From: Bacillota bacterium
Lineage (GTDB): Bacteria; Bacillota; Clostridia; Lachnospirales; Lachnospiraceae
Assembly: GCA_023460575.1 (NCBI GenBank)
Contig: JAEWPQ010000287.1
Coordinates: 1-6,627, forward strand
Direction: 5' to 3'
Length of the DNA: 6,627 bases
Both the position numbers and the translations under genes were made by a program. Under the pieces are notes generated by a model. It worked only from the letters and a program-made list of their open reading frames with translations. It made no database searches and was not told the DNA's origin. Shown piece after piece: positions 1 through 5,939 of this stretch (positions are counted from its first letter, which is position 1; each line of letters starts with the position of its first letter).

Positions 1-654
1 TTTTTAACAAATTTTCTTTCTGAGACAGAAAACCAGGTAAAATATGAATTGGAGTATCTGATTTCAGGTAAAGCGACTGATGAGGAAAATCTAAAGCAGA
101 CAGTTCTTAATATTATTATGATAAGAGAGGGCATGAACCTGATTCATATCCTGTCTGACAGCCAGAAGAGAGAGGAGGCAAGGGCTGTTGCAGGGCTTAT
201 TACCGGAGCTGTGGGTCTGGCTCCCCTGACGGGAATCGTAGCATTCTTTGTTATGAGCATTTGGGCCCTGGGTGAGGCGGCTGCAGATGTAAAGATGCTC
301 TTAGAGGGGAAAAAGGTGGCCTTATTTAAATCAAGTGATACGTGGAAGCTGTCGTTTGATGGTCTGATGGAATTGGGAAGGACTGGTACCAGCACAGGAG
401 GAACAGAAGATGAAGGGGGAATTAATTATACTGCCTATTTAACGCTACTCCTCCTCATGGGAGATGCAGGACGGCAGCATTATCGGCTTATGGATGTGAT
501 CCAGATGAACATATCCAGAAAACAGCCGGATTTCCGTATGGCAAACTGTATTTACCAGGCTGAAATACGGGGAATCGGTAAATCAAAGCATATGTTTTTT
601 GGGGGAAGTAATCCGTTTTATCCGTTGGAGGTCCGGACTGAAAAAGCATATTAA
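1..654 (+). CDS. DUF5702 domain protein, C-terminal part (Tad-locus associated)
   Basis: The reading frame is open from the first base, so this is the last 217 residues of a longer protein whose start lies left of the window. An internal TTG at 49 is not a credible start, because the conserved pattern runs through it. The visible part has a region around residues 17-32 reading LEYLISGKATDEENL, then an IREGMNL segment, a hydrophobic helix at about 61-90, and a KTADTW-like stretch (FKSSDTWKLSF). From memory this order is typical of DUF5702 proteins, which sit in Tad pilus loci of Lachnospiraceae and usually begin with a TadE/TadG-like membrane anchor. The function is unknown; an exported or membrane-associated minor component of the pilus machine is my inference. 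It ends in TAA, 67 bases before the next start. Family assignment is fairly sure, role is not. Confidence 0.8.
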   Translation, partial: FLTNFLSETENQVKYELEYLISGKATDEENLKQTVLNIIMIREGMNLIHILSDSQKREEARAVAGLITGAVGLAPLTGIVAFFVMSIWALGEAAADVKMLLEGKKVALFKSSDTWKLSFDGLMELGRTGTSTGGTEDEGGINYTAYLTLLLLMGDAGRQHYRLMDVIQMNISRKQPDFRMANCIYQAEIRGIGKSKHMFFGGSNPFYPLEVRTEKAY

Positions 655-704
655 GGGTGATATGTGAGTGAACCTTTAAGACGGACTATTAGATAAATAA
701 GAGG

Positions 705-712
705 AAAGGAGG
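705..712 (+). promoter_or_regulatory. Ribosome binding site deciding the start at 722
   Basis: AAAGGAGG lies 9 bases before ATG 722 but only 3 bases before the in-frame GTG at 716. The spacing favours the ATG as the start of the TadE-like gene. Confidence 0.75.
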
Positions 713-721
713 CAGGTGATC

Positions 722-1642
722 ATGCCCTTTTTCAAGGCGTTCCAAGAAAAAAATAAAAAAAAGGTTACTCTCCAGGTACCAATCCCCTTCAAGAAACAGG
801 GATTCCTTGTAAAAAGGGTATTATCATCTGCCCCCTTTTTGCGGAAAAAAGGAAGTCTGACTGTGGAAGCGTCCTTAGTTCTGCCAATCTTTCTGTTTTG
901 TATGGTAATACTCATGGTTCCCATGAAGGCCATGCAGGAAGGAAGGCGCATTCAGACTGCTTTGGAAGTGTCAGGGGAAGAAGTGAGCCAGTACGTGTAT
1001 GTATTACAGCAGCTTAAACTGGGAGAACGGTTGATGGTTTCAGGAATCGAAGGTTTTTCAGAGGAATTTATGGATGGGCTGACAGAGAAAGGAATTCTTC
1101 TTTATGTAAAAAAAAGAGTAGAGGGGATGTGCGGGTTTGAACGGCTGGAATCGGCTACCTTTGCACGCTCTTCTGTTTTAAAGGATGGGGAGACAATTGA
1201 TCTGGTGATGGATTACCGGTTTAAAATTCCCTTTTCTGTTTTTGGTCTGAACAGCATACCAATGACAGCGAGATGCTGCCGGAGGGCCTGGATTGGCCGG
1301 GAGGAAAGAGGCGGCAATAAAGAGTTACCAGAGGATGAGCTTGTTTACATTGGTAAAGCAAGCACAAGATACCACCGGCAGCGGACCTGTCATTACTTAT
1401 ATAATGATATAAAACAGATTGCTTATAAAGAGGTGGAAAATGCCCGTAATTCATCTGGCGGGAAATATAAGCCCTGCAGCAGATGCGGAAGGCTTGCAGA
1501 GGAGAACGGCAGTGTTTTCATCATGCCGTCAGGAGAAAGATATCACAGTGACAGAAATTGCTCTTCCATTATATCTTATGTGGAGGCTGTCCCCTTATCA
1601 CACGTCAGTCACTTGGGAGCATGTTCTTACTGTTCACAATAG
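722..1642 (+). CDS. TadE-like pseudopilin with two C-terminal Cys/His (zinc-ribbon-like) modules
   Basis: This 306-residue protein has a basic leader of 44 residues ending in RKKG, then SLTVEASLVLPIFLFCMVIL. That fits a prepilin-type cleavage site G44|S45 with Glu49 at +5, followed by a membrane helix to about residue 68, as in TadE/TadG pseudopilins. Residues 70-190 form a mixed region typical of exported TadE proteins. The C-terminal third is unusual: it holds two similar modules at 208-256 and 265-304. Each has a YH-x4-C followed by C-x2-C (H218, C223, C252, C255; H275, C280, C301, C304), which could bind zinc. The small A24 peptidase 12 bases downstream is the likely processing enzyme. 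Two A8 tracts lie in the gene (755-762 and 1108-1115). A structural role in a Tad pilus is inferred from context; the job of the Cys/His modules is unknown. Confidence 0.82.
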   Translation: MPFFKAFQEKNKKKVTLQVPIPFKKQGFLVKRVLSSAPFLRKKGSLTVEASLVLPIFLFCMVILMVPMKAMQEGRRIQTALEVSGEEVSQYVYVLQQLKLGERLMVSGIEGFSEEFMDGLTEKGILLYVKKRVEGMCGFERLESATFARSSVLKDGETIDLVMDYRFKIPFSVFGLNSIPMTARCCRRAWIGREERGGNKELPEDELVYIGKASTRYHRQRTCHYLYNDIKQIAYKEVENARNSSGGKYKPCSRCGRLAEENGSVFIMPSGERYHSDRNCSSIISYVEAVPLSHVSHLGACSYCSQ

Positions 1643-1654
1643 GGAGGTGTTTCA

Positions 1655-2089
1655 ATGCTGGAAAGCATAAGAAAAGTTTTATTTGTCGTATTTTTGTTGG
1701 CAGCTGCCTGGGAGGATTGGAGAGAAAAGTCCGTTAGCGTATGGATTTTTAAAGCAGCCGGTGCGGCAGGAATAGTGCTTGCACTTTTTCGGAAGGATAT
1801 GGGAGCAGAAATGCTTCTAAGCTGCACGGTGGGAGCCGGGCTCCTGCTAATGAGCCTGTTAACGGGTGAGGCAATCGGTATTGGAGATGGATGTTTTTTT
1901 ATGGTCAGCGGATTATTTTTAAGTGCGGATTTAAACTTAAAGCTTTTGATCTATGGAATTTTTTTAAATGGTATCGCCTGTGGCGGTATTTACATATGGG
2001 GCTTGTTCCGGGGGAGGAATGTGAGAAAGAAAACAGTGCCCTTTCTGCCCTTTCTGGTGCCGGTCTGGATTGGACTGGTGATGCTGTGA
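1655..2089 (+). CDS. Small A24 family prepilin peptidase (TadV/CpaA-like)
   Basis: This 144-residue membrane protein is made almost wholly of hydrophobic segments. It carries the two aspartates of the A24 aspartic peptidases: Asp21 in WEDWREKSV near the end of the first helix, and Asp78 in GIGD (75-78). A C-terminal PFLPFLVPVWIG stretch matches the usual ending of the family. It lacks the N-terminal cytoplasmic methylase domain of PilD, as do the short TadV/CpaA enzymes. The expected role is cutting the leader peptides of Flp pilins and TadE-like pseudopilins at the membrane, such as the proteins encoded on either side. AGGGAGG at 1641-1647 gives a 7-base spacing to ATG 1655. The first catalytic motif is D-W-R-E-K rather than the common D-x-r-x-x-x-I-P-N, so it is a divergent member, but both aspartates are present. 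Confidence 0.85.
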   Translation: MLESIRKVLFVVFLLAAAWEDWREKSVSVWIFKAAGAAGIVLALFRKDMGAEMLLSCTVGAGLLLMSLLTGEAIGIGDGCFFMVSGLFLSADLNLKLLIYGIFLNGIACGGIYIWGLFRGRNVRKKTVPFLPFLVPVWIGLVML

Positions 2090-2475
2090 AGAGAAAACTA
2101 AGGGGAAGCTATACGATTGAAGCGGCTTTTGTTATGGCAACCGTTTTATGGGCACTGATTATTTCCATTCAAACGGCCTATTGCCTGAGGGATGAAGTGG
2201 TGGGAGCAATGGCGTTGGCAGAGTCTTTGCAAAGGCTGCGCCATAACGAAACAGAGTCACCGGATGATGCTGCAATGTGGGCGTCACGTAGAGCCGGGAG
2301 TCCATTTTCCTGGAAAAAGTATGAGTTTCAGATTAAGGTTAGAGGAAACCCTGTGACGGGCAGGAAAGTAAATGCACGGGGCACGGCAGGAGCGTGGGAT
2401 CTGGAGTTGGAACAGGGTGTGTTTGATCCGGAGAACTTTTTAAGGATGGTAACTCTCATCAGTCAGGAGGAATGA
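2086..2475 (+). CDS. Short TadE-like pseudopilin
   Basis: The protein is 129 residues from a GTG start. It begins with a basic leader ending in RG, then SYTIEAAFVMATVLWALIIS. This is a prepilin-type site G7|S8 with Glu12 at +5 and a hydrophobic helix to about residue 30, the hallmark of TadE-like pseudopilins. The rest (31-129) is a small soluble domain that I do not recognise, with charged helical and strand-like stretches. The open frame extends much further left, but that part only shadows the peptidase gene. The GTG at 2086 overlaps the peptidase stop as GTGA and puts the leader at a normal length. No clear ribosome site precedes it, which suggests reinitiation after the peptidase is translated. 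Likely a minor pilus or secretion subunit processed by that peptidase. Confidence 0.78.
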   Translation: MKRKLRGSYTIEAAFVMATVLWALIISIQTAYCLRDEVVGAMALAESLQRLRHNETESPDDAAMWASRRAGSPFSWKKYEFQIKVRGNPVTGRKVNARGTAGAWDLELEQGVFDPENFLRMVTLISQEE

Positions 2476-2476
2476 A

Positions 2477-3799
2477 ATGAAGGTTGCATACAGGAGGGAA
2501 ATGAAGCAGAATTATTTAATAATAGAGCCAGAAGAATCTGGATATGACAATTACGAAACACATATGCTGTCGTCAAACAGGATAGATGGACTATTGAAAT
2601 TTCAGGTTAAGCAGGTGGATGGCCGGAAGCTTTATTATTATGAAATCACTTCAAAGCAGCCTTTAAACAGAATTCTTGAATATCATAGCCTGGGTGTGGA
2701 GCAGCTTAAAAAATTAATAGGAGATATTGGACGTACTCTGGAAGGATTAGAACGCTATCTTCTTAAGGAAAGGCAGATTCTTCTGGAACCAGATTACATT
2801 TATGTAGAACCCGAACAGTTTTCGGTATTCTTATGCTTTGTACCAGGAAGGCAAGTGGGATTCCCAGAAGAGATGACCGGGGTTTTAAGATATCTTCTGG
2901 GTAAGGTCAATCATCAGGATAAGGAATGCGTGGTAATGGCCTATGGACTGTATCAGGAAAGTCTGAAAGAAAATTATGGGATCAAGGATCTATTAAAGAT
3001 TACAGGAAGAATATGTACCGGCTCAAAAGATACTGATGAAAATTTACGGCAGCAGGAACGGGATAACGGCCCGGAAGAGAATCCGATTCCTCCCTTTTCT
3101 AATGGAATAGATAATTTAAGTGATATCAGTGAAGAGGTGATAGGCAGGATTGATTCGCCCGAAATAAAAAAGACCGGGATGGTCTGTTTTATCCCGGTTT
3201 TGGCTATGGCTGGTGTTGCCGCAGGTTTATGGCTGTTTTCTGGTATGAAAGGAATCTGGAAATTCTGGTATACAGTACCTTTTGCAGGGATTTTCTCGGC
3301 TTTTTTGGCTTTTTCCTTATGGAAAAAGACACCGCAGCAGCTAAAAAATACAGCGGCAAAGCGAGATGAGGATAGTCGTCATCCGGTGGAAAGCTATGAC
3401 TGGCAGGTAACCTTTGAGGAAGAAATAAAGGATAACATACCAAAACACCAAGTGTTAGAAGAAGATGGATTTCAGACCACACTGCTGACTGATGCCGATG
3501 AAGATAAGTGTATTCGTTACTTACGCGCAATGGGGTCTGATGAGGATGATATAGCAATTACTTATGTTCCCTATTTAATAGGAAAGCAGGAGGGCATGGT
3601 TGATTGTATCCTGGCTGGGGAGGCAGTGAGCAGGATTCATGCCAGGATAGACCGGGAAGGAGAGAAATACTGTATCAGTGATTTAAACTCCACCAACGGG
3701 ACATCTGTGAATGGGCGGATATTGGAAACAAATGAGACAGTGGCCTTAAATAAGGGGGATGAAGTATTGATTGCTAACCATGCTTTTATATTTACATAA
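2477..3799 (+). CDS. DUF6382 - two TM - FHA domain protein
   Basis: The protein has 440 residues, with AGGAGG at 2465-2470 six bases before ATG 2477 and only one base after the previous stop. Residues 1-175 match the DUF6382 pattern as I recall it (YLIIEPEE, YYYEITSKQPL, LLEPDYIYVEPEQFSVFLCF). A low-complexity linker with Pro, Asp and Glu follows at 180-232. Two membrane helices lie at about 235-254 and 264-282, which puts both ends on the same side, presumably the cytoplasm. Residues 365-440 are an FHA domain, with SRIHARI (385-391) and DLNSTNGTSVNG (402-413), the residues that bind phosphothreonine peptides. It closes the Tad-like cluster. A regulatory or scaffolding role linking a Ser/Thr kinase to the pilus machine is inference; no kinase gene is in the window. 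Confidence 0.88.
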   Translation: MKVAYRREMKQNYLIIEPEESGYDNYETHMLSSNRIDGLLKFQVKQVDGRKLYYYEITSKQPLNRILEYHSLGVEQLKKLIGDIGRTLEGLERYLLKERQILLEPDYIYVEPEQFSVFLCFVPGRQVGFPEEMTGVLRYLLGKVNHQDKECVVMAYGLYQESLKENYGIKDLLKITGRICTGSKDTDENLRQQERDNGPEENPIPPFSNGIDNLSDISEEVIGRIDSPEIKKTGMVCFIPVLAMAGVAAGLWLFSGMKGIWKFWYTVPFAGIFSAFLAFSLWKKTPQQLKNTAAKRDEDSRHPVESYDWQVTFEEEIKDNIPKHQVLEEDGFQTTLLTDADEDKCIRYLRAMGSDEDDIAITYVPYLIGKQEGMVDCILAGEAVSRIHARIDREGEKYCISDLNSTNGTSVNGRILETNETVALNKGDEVLIANHAFIFT

Positions 3800-3807
3800 T
3801 ATAAAGG
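3783..3807. repeat. AT-rich inverted repeat at the convergent gene junction
   Basis: The arms CTTTTATATT (3783-3792) and AATATAAAGG (3798-3807) pair over 10 positions: eight perfect A/T pairs, one T-G wobble and one C-G. The loop is TACAT. The repeat includes the TAA stop of the FHA gene and most of the 16-base gap before the lipoprotein stop at 3816. Neither strand shows a T-run directly after the hairpin and the stem is poor in GC, so it is not a classical intrinsic terminator. It may still slow or end transcription from both sides; no better terminator was seen here. Confidence 0.35.
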
Positions 3808-3815
3808 AGAATTTC

Positions 3816-4367
3816 CTATACTGGGTTTACTTCATTCACCAGCAAATAATAATAAACATTGTCACCTTCCTGATAGCTCTGAAATACCCCCTTTATTTCT
3901 ATTTCCCTTTCAGATTCCGGGTAATCATCTGGATAAGTGTGTTCTCCGCTCCAGATAAATTCCAATCCCTGCTGACAACAGGCAGTGGCATCCGCAATTA
4001 TAATGGCATAATAATTTTTCTTTGTGTCAGGATCCTGGAATACCTGGAATGATCCTTCCGCTTTTACTGTTTTCCCCATATACTGTTCAGGAGATACCAT
4101 CATGTTGTAGACCTCGGAAAAGATCATGGTACTGCTTAATTTTGTCAGGTCAATATCAATAGCAGGATCATCAGAAGAATTGCTGGCATCTCCCTGCAAT
4201 AGATCATCAGGAGGAGTCGCAAAATCAGGTGGATAAGAATTGGCGTCAGTTTCCTCCCGACGGTCCGCACTGTATTGTGCGGAATCTGGAGTACTATTCT
4301 TATGGCAGCCGGTCACTATTAAATTTACTATAAAAAGAATTAAAACAATTTTAAGGATACGCTTCAT
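3816..4367 (-). CDS. Zinc-operon lipoprotein of unknown function, possibly OB-fold
   Basis: The 183-residue protein starts with MKRILKIVLILFIVNLIVTGC, a lipoprotein signal peptide with lipobox VTGC and lipidated Cys21. Residues 22-72 are a flexible acidic Ser/Pro/Asp-rich linker. The domain at about 73-183 is rich in beta-strand-like segments (YMGKTVKAEGSFQVF, NYYAIIIADATACC, REIEIKGVFQSY, VYYYLLVNEV), which suggests a small OB-like barrel; a vicinal CC pair lies at 130-131. I recall similar lipoproteins beside zinc importers in clostridia and a like Cys pair in YcgQ/DUF1980 proteins, but cannot confirm homology. ATG 4367 overlaps the znuB stop as ATGA and has GGAGGGG (4381-4375) 7 bases upstream, better than the longer frame from 4406. 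It is last in the operon, so it probably serves metal uptake at the outer membrane face. Confidence 0.72.
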   Translation of the reverse strand: MKRILKIVLILFIVNLIVTGCHKNSTPDSAQYSADRREETDANSYPPDFATPPDDLLQGDASNSSDDPAIDIDLTKLSSTMIFSEVYNMMVSPEQYMGKTVKAEGSFQVFQDPDTKKNYYAIIIADATACCQQGLEFIWSGEHTYPDDYPESEREIEIKGVFQSYQEGDNVYYYLLVNEVNPV

Positions 4368-5218
4368 ACTTTGGCCCCTCCGGAAAGCCACCCAATGAGT
4401 GAACATACAGCAAATGCCCCGATATCTGCGGCAACGATAGTGGAACCCACGGGAGTACCGGCCAGTATGGATATAAGAATCCCCAGTACAGCACAGAAAA
4501 CAGACAGAATAGCCGAGAAGATGGTCACGGACCTGAAATTTCTGTACAAACGCATCGCCGAAAGAGCGGGAAAGATAATCAGCGCTGAAATCAGAAGGGA
4601 GCCTACGAGATTCATTGCAAGCACGATGATGATGGCAATGATAACGGCGATCAGAAGATTATATTGATCCGCATTTATTCCTGTGGCTTGTGCAAAATCT
4701 TCGTCAAAGGTCACTGCAAAAATTTTATGGTAAAACAGGAGAAATACAGCGATAACCACCACTGAGAGTGCGGCACAAAGCCATACTTGCATCTTGGAAA
4801 GCGTCAATATGGAAGTTGATCCAAACAGCGTGCTGCATACATCTCCTGCTAAGTTGGCGGAAGCGGAAAAAATATTAATGAACAGATAGCCTATGGCCAG
4901 AGCCCCCACTGAGACCATTGCAACAGCCGCATCTCCATTGATTTTGGCATTTTTACCAGTGCGCAGCAGAAGGACTGCACAGATAATTGTGACCGGAAGA
5001 ATAAGAAGCATTTGGTTGGTCAGTTTCATTACCGTAGCAATGGACATTGCGCCAAAGGCGACATGGGAAAGACCATCGCCTATGAAAGAAAAGCGCTTTA
5101 GTACCAGCGTAACTCCCAGGAGTGAGGAACAAAGGGCGATCAATATGCCTACAATCAGCGCATAGCGAACAAAGGGGTATTCAAAATACGATATTAATTT
5201 TTCCATTAATATATTCAT
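4364..5218 (-). CDS. znuB: Zinc/manganese ABC transporter permease (ABC-3 family)
   Basis: This 284-residue protein consists of successive hydrophobic helices and matches the ABC-3 metal permeases (ZnuB, MntB, TroC). Recognisable parts are LVLKRFSFIGDGLSHVAFGA (38-57), the coupling segment FDEDFAQATG (171-180) that contacts the ATPase, and VGSLLISALIIFPALSAM (205-222). The length is normal for the family. It forms the membrane channel of the importer, receiving metal from ZnuA and driven by ZnuC. ATG 5218 overlaps the znuC stop as ATGA, with GGAGG about 10 bases upstream, so translation is coupled. A second in-frame ATG four codons later is less likely. Zinc is preferred over manganese because of the general look of the cluster, but substrate cannot be settled from this protein alone. 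Confidence 0.9.
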   Translation of the reverse strand: MNILMEKLISYFEYPFVRYALIVGILIALCSSLLGVTLVLKRFSFIGDGLSHVAFGAMSIATVMKLTNQMLLILPVTIICAVLLLRTGKNAKINGDAAVAMVSVGALAIGYLFINIFSASANLAGDVCSTLFGSTSILTLSKMQVWLCAALSVVVIAVFLLFYHKIFAVTFDEDFAQATGINADQYNLLIAVIIAIIIVLAMNLVGSLLISALIIFPALSAMRLYRNFRSVTIFSAILSVFCAVLGILISILAGTPVGSTIVAADIGAFAVCSLIGWLSGGAKV

Positions 5219-5925
5219 ATGTCTCTGCCTCCATCCCCAGGTACGTAAGCTTTGCCTATGGTATTTTTCAGGTATTCCTCTTTTGTACCGAAAAAGTGAT
5301 GTTTTCCTATGTGCAGGATGTGGCTGGCAAACTTTATGGCTGCATCCACATCATGAGAGATCATGATGACGGTAATGCCTTCTTTATTAAGCTTGCCGAT
5401 CAGTTCATACATTTCACAAGTCCCTTTTGGATCAAGACCGGAAACAGGCTCGTCTAGGAGAAGCATCTTTCCTGCGGCACAAAGCGCCCGTGCCAGTAGA
5501 ACCCGCTGCTTCTGCCCCCCGGATAATTCTCTGTAGCACTTCTCTGATAAATGGGAAATTCCCATTTTCTCCATGTTGTAACGAGAAAGCTGCTTTTCCT
5601 TGCGGTTGTAATAAGGACGCAGTCCACAGCGGTTTAAACAGCCGGACAAGACGATTTCCCAGACAGAAGCCGGAAAATCCTTTTGTACCATTGTCTGTTG
5701 CGGCAGATATCCCATCCCAGCTGTCCGAAGTTCGTCTTTTACAACAATACTTCCTTCCAATGGGGAATGAAGGCGCAGGATTGCTTTCATCAGTGTGCTT
5801 TTACCAGAGCCATTTTCTCCCACAATGCAAAGATAATCGCCGTTGTTTACGGAAAAATCAAGACTTTTCAAAACCGTCTTACCCTCGTAGCCAAGGGTAA
5901 GGTTGTTACATGCTAGCTGTACCAT
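5215..5925 (-). CDS. znuC: Zinc/manganese ABC transporter ATP-binding protein
   Basis: This 236-residue ABC ATPase is complete, with all nucleotide-binding motifs: Walker A GENGSGKST (36-44), Q-loop Gln76 in YLPQQ, signature LSGGQ (134-138), Walker B LLLDEP (155-160), D-loop SGLD (162-165) and switch His191. It belongs to the cluster of metal-importer ATPases (ZnuC, MntA, AdcC) by its short length and its partner genes, and powers uptake through ZnuB at the cytoplasmic membrane face. The start is ATG 5925. The longer frame begins at a TTG (5943) that lies before the AGGAGG ribosome site, and ATG 5931 is only one or two bases from that site. The gap from the znuA stop is 14 bases, and its own TGA overlaps the znuB ATG. 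Confidence 0.92.
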   Translation of the reverse strand: MVQLACNNLTLGYEGKTVLKSLDFSVNNGDYLCIVGENGSGKSTLMKAILRLHSPLEGSIVVKDELRTAGMGYLPQQTMVQKDFPASVWEIVLSGCLNRCGLRPYYNRKEKQLSRYNMEKMGISHLSEKCYRELSGGQKQRVLLARALCAAGKMLLLDEPVSGLDPKGTCEMYELIGKLNKEGITVIMISHDVDAAIKFASHILHIGKHHFFGTKEEYLKNTIGKAYVPGDGGRDI

Positions 5926-5932
5926 GTTCATT

Positions 5933-5938
5933 CCTCCT
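5933..5938 (-). promoter_or_regulatory. Ribosome binding site deciding the znuC start
   Basis: AGGAGG read on the minus strand lies directly after the znuA stop and 7 bases before ATG 5925. It rules out the TTG at 5943, which is upstream of it, and makes ATG 5931 unlikely. Confidence 0.78.
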
Positions 5939-5939
5939 G

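Noticed and set aside
144..395. 83-codon minus-strand frame opposite the DUF5702 gene, and similar antisense frames at 676-951, 1221-1454, 1627-1827 and 3204-3557
   Set aside because: All lie opposite well-supported genes, have low-information translations and lack credible starts.
664..696. Tiny GTG-initiated frame of 10 codons in the gap between the DUF5702 and pseudopilin genes, with AAGGGTG just upstream, next to an ATG-TGA start-stop pair at 662
   Set aside because: Too short to judge, spacing to the possible ribosome site is poor, and nothing recognisable is encoded. I see no promoter or hairpin in this 67-base gap either.
1891..2085. Left extension of the second pseudopilin frame
   Set aside because: It lies wholly within the peptidase gene, whose protein has clear A24 motifs; the extension reads as an out-of-frame shadow and would bury the prepilin leader.
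3805..3817. Short AGGA/TCCT inverted repeat in the convergent gap
   Set aside because: Only four pairs, and it competes with the longer hairpin at 3783-3807; likely chance.
3771..4052. 93-codon plus-strand frame crossing the convergent junction, and plus-strand frames at 4371-4667, 4893-5165, 5122-5457, 5683-5916 and 6293-6550
   Set aside because: They are shadows of the minus-strand zinc operon, and their translations do not resemble proteins I know.
4368..4406. N-terminal extension of the lipoprotein by 13 residues
   Set aside because: It would put a charged segment before a perfect lipoprotein signal peptide; the ATG at 4367 has a good ribosome site and an ATGA overlap with znuB.
5427..5900. 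157-codon plus-strand frame opposite znuC
   Set aside because: It is the antisense shadow of a complete ABC ATPase gene; the product has no domain pattern and there is no ribosome site.
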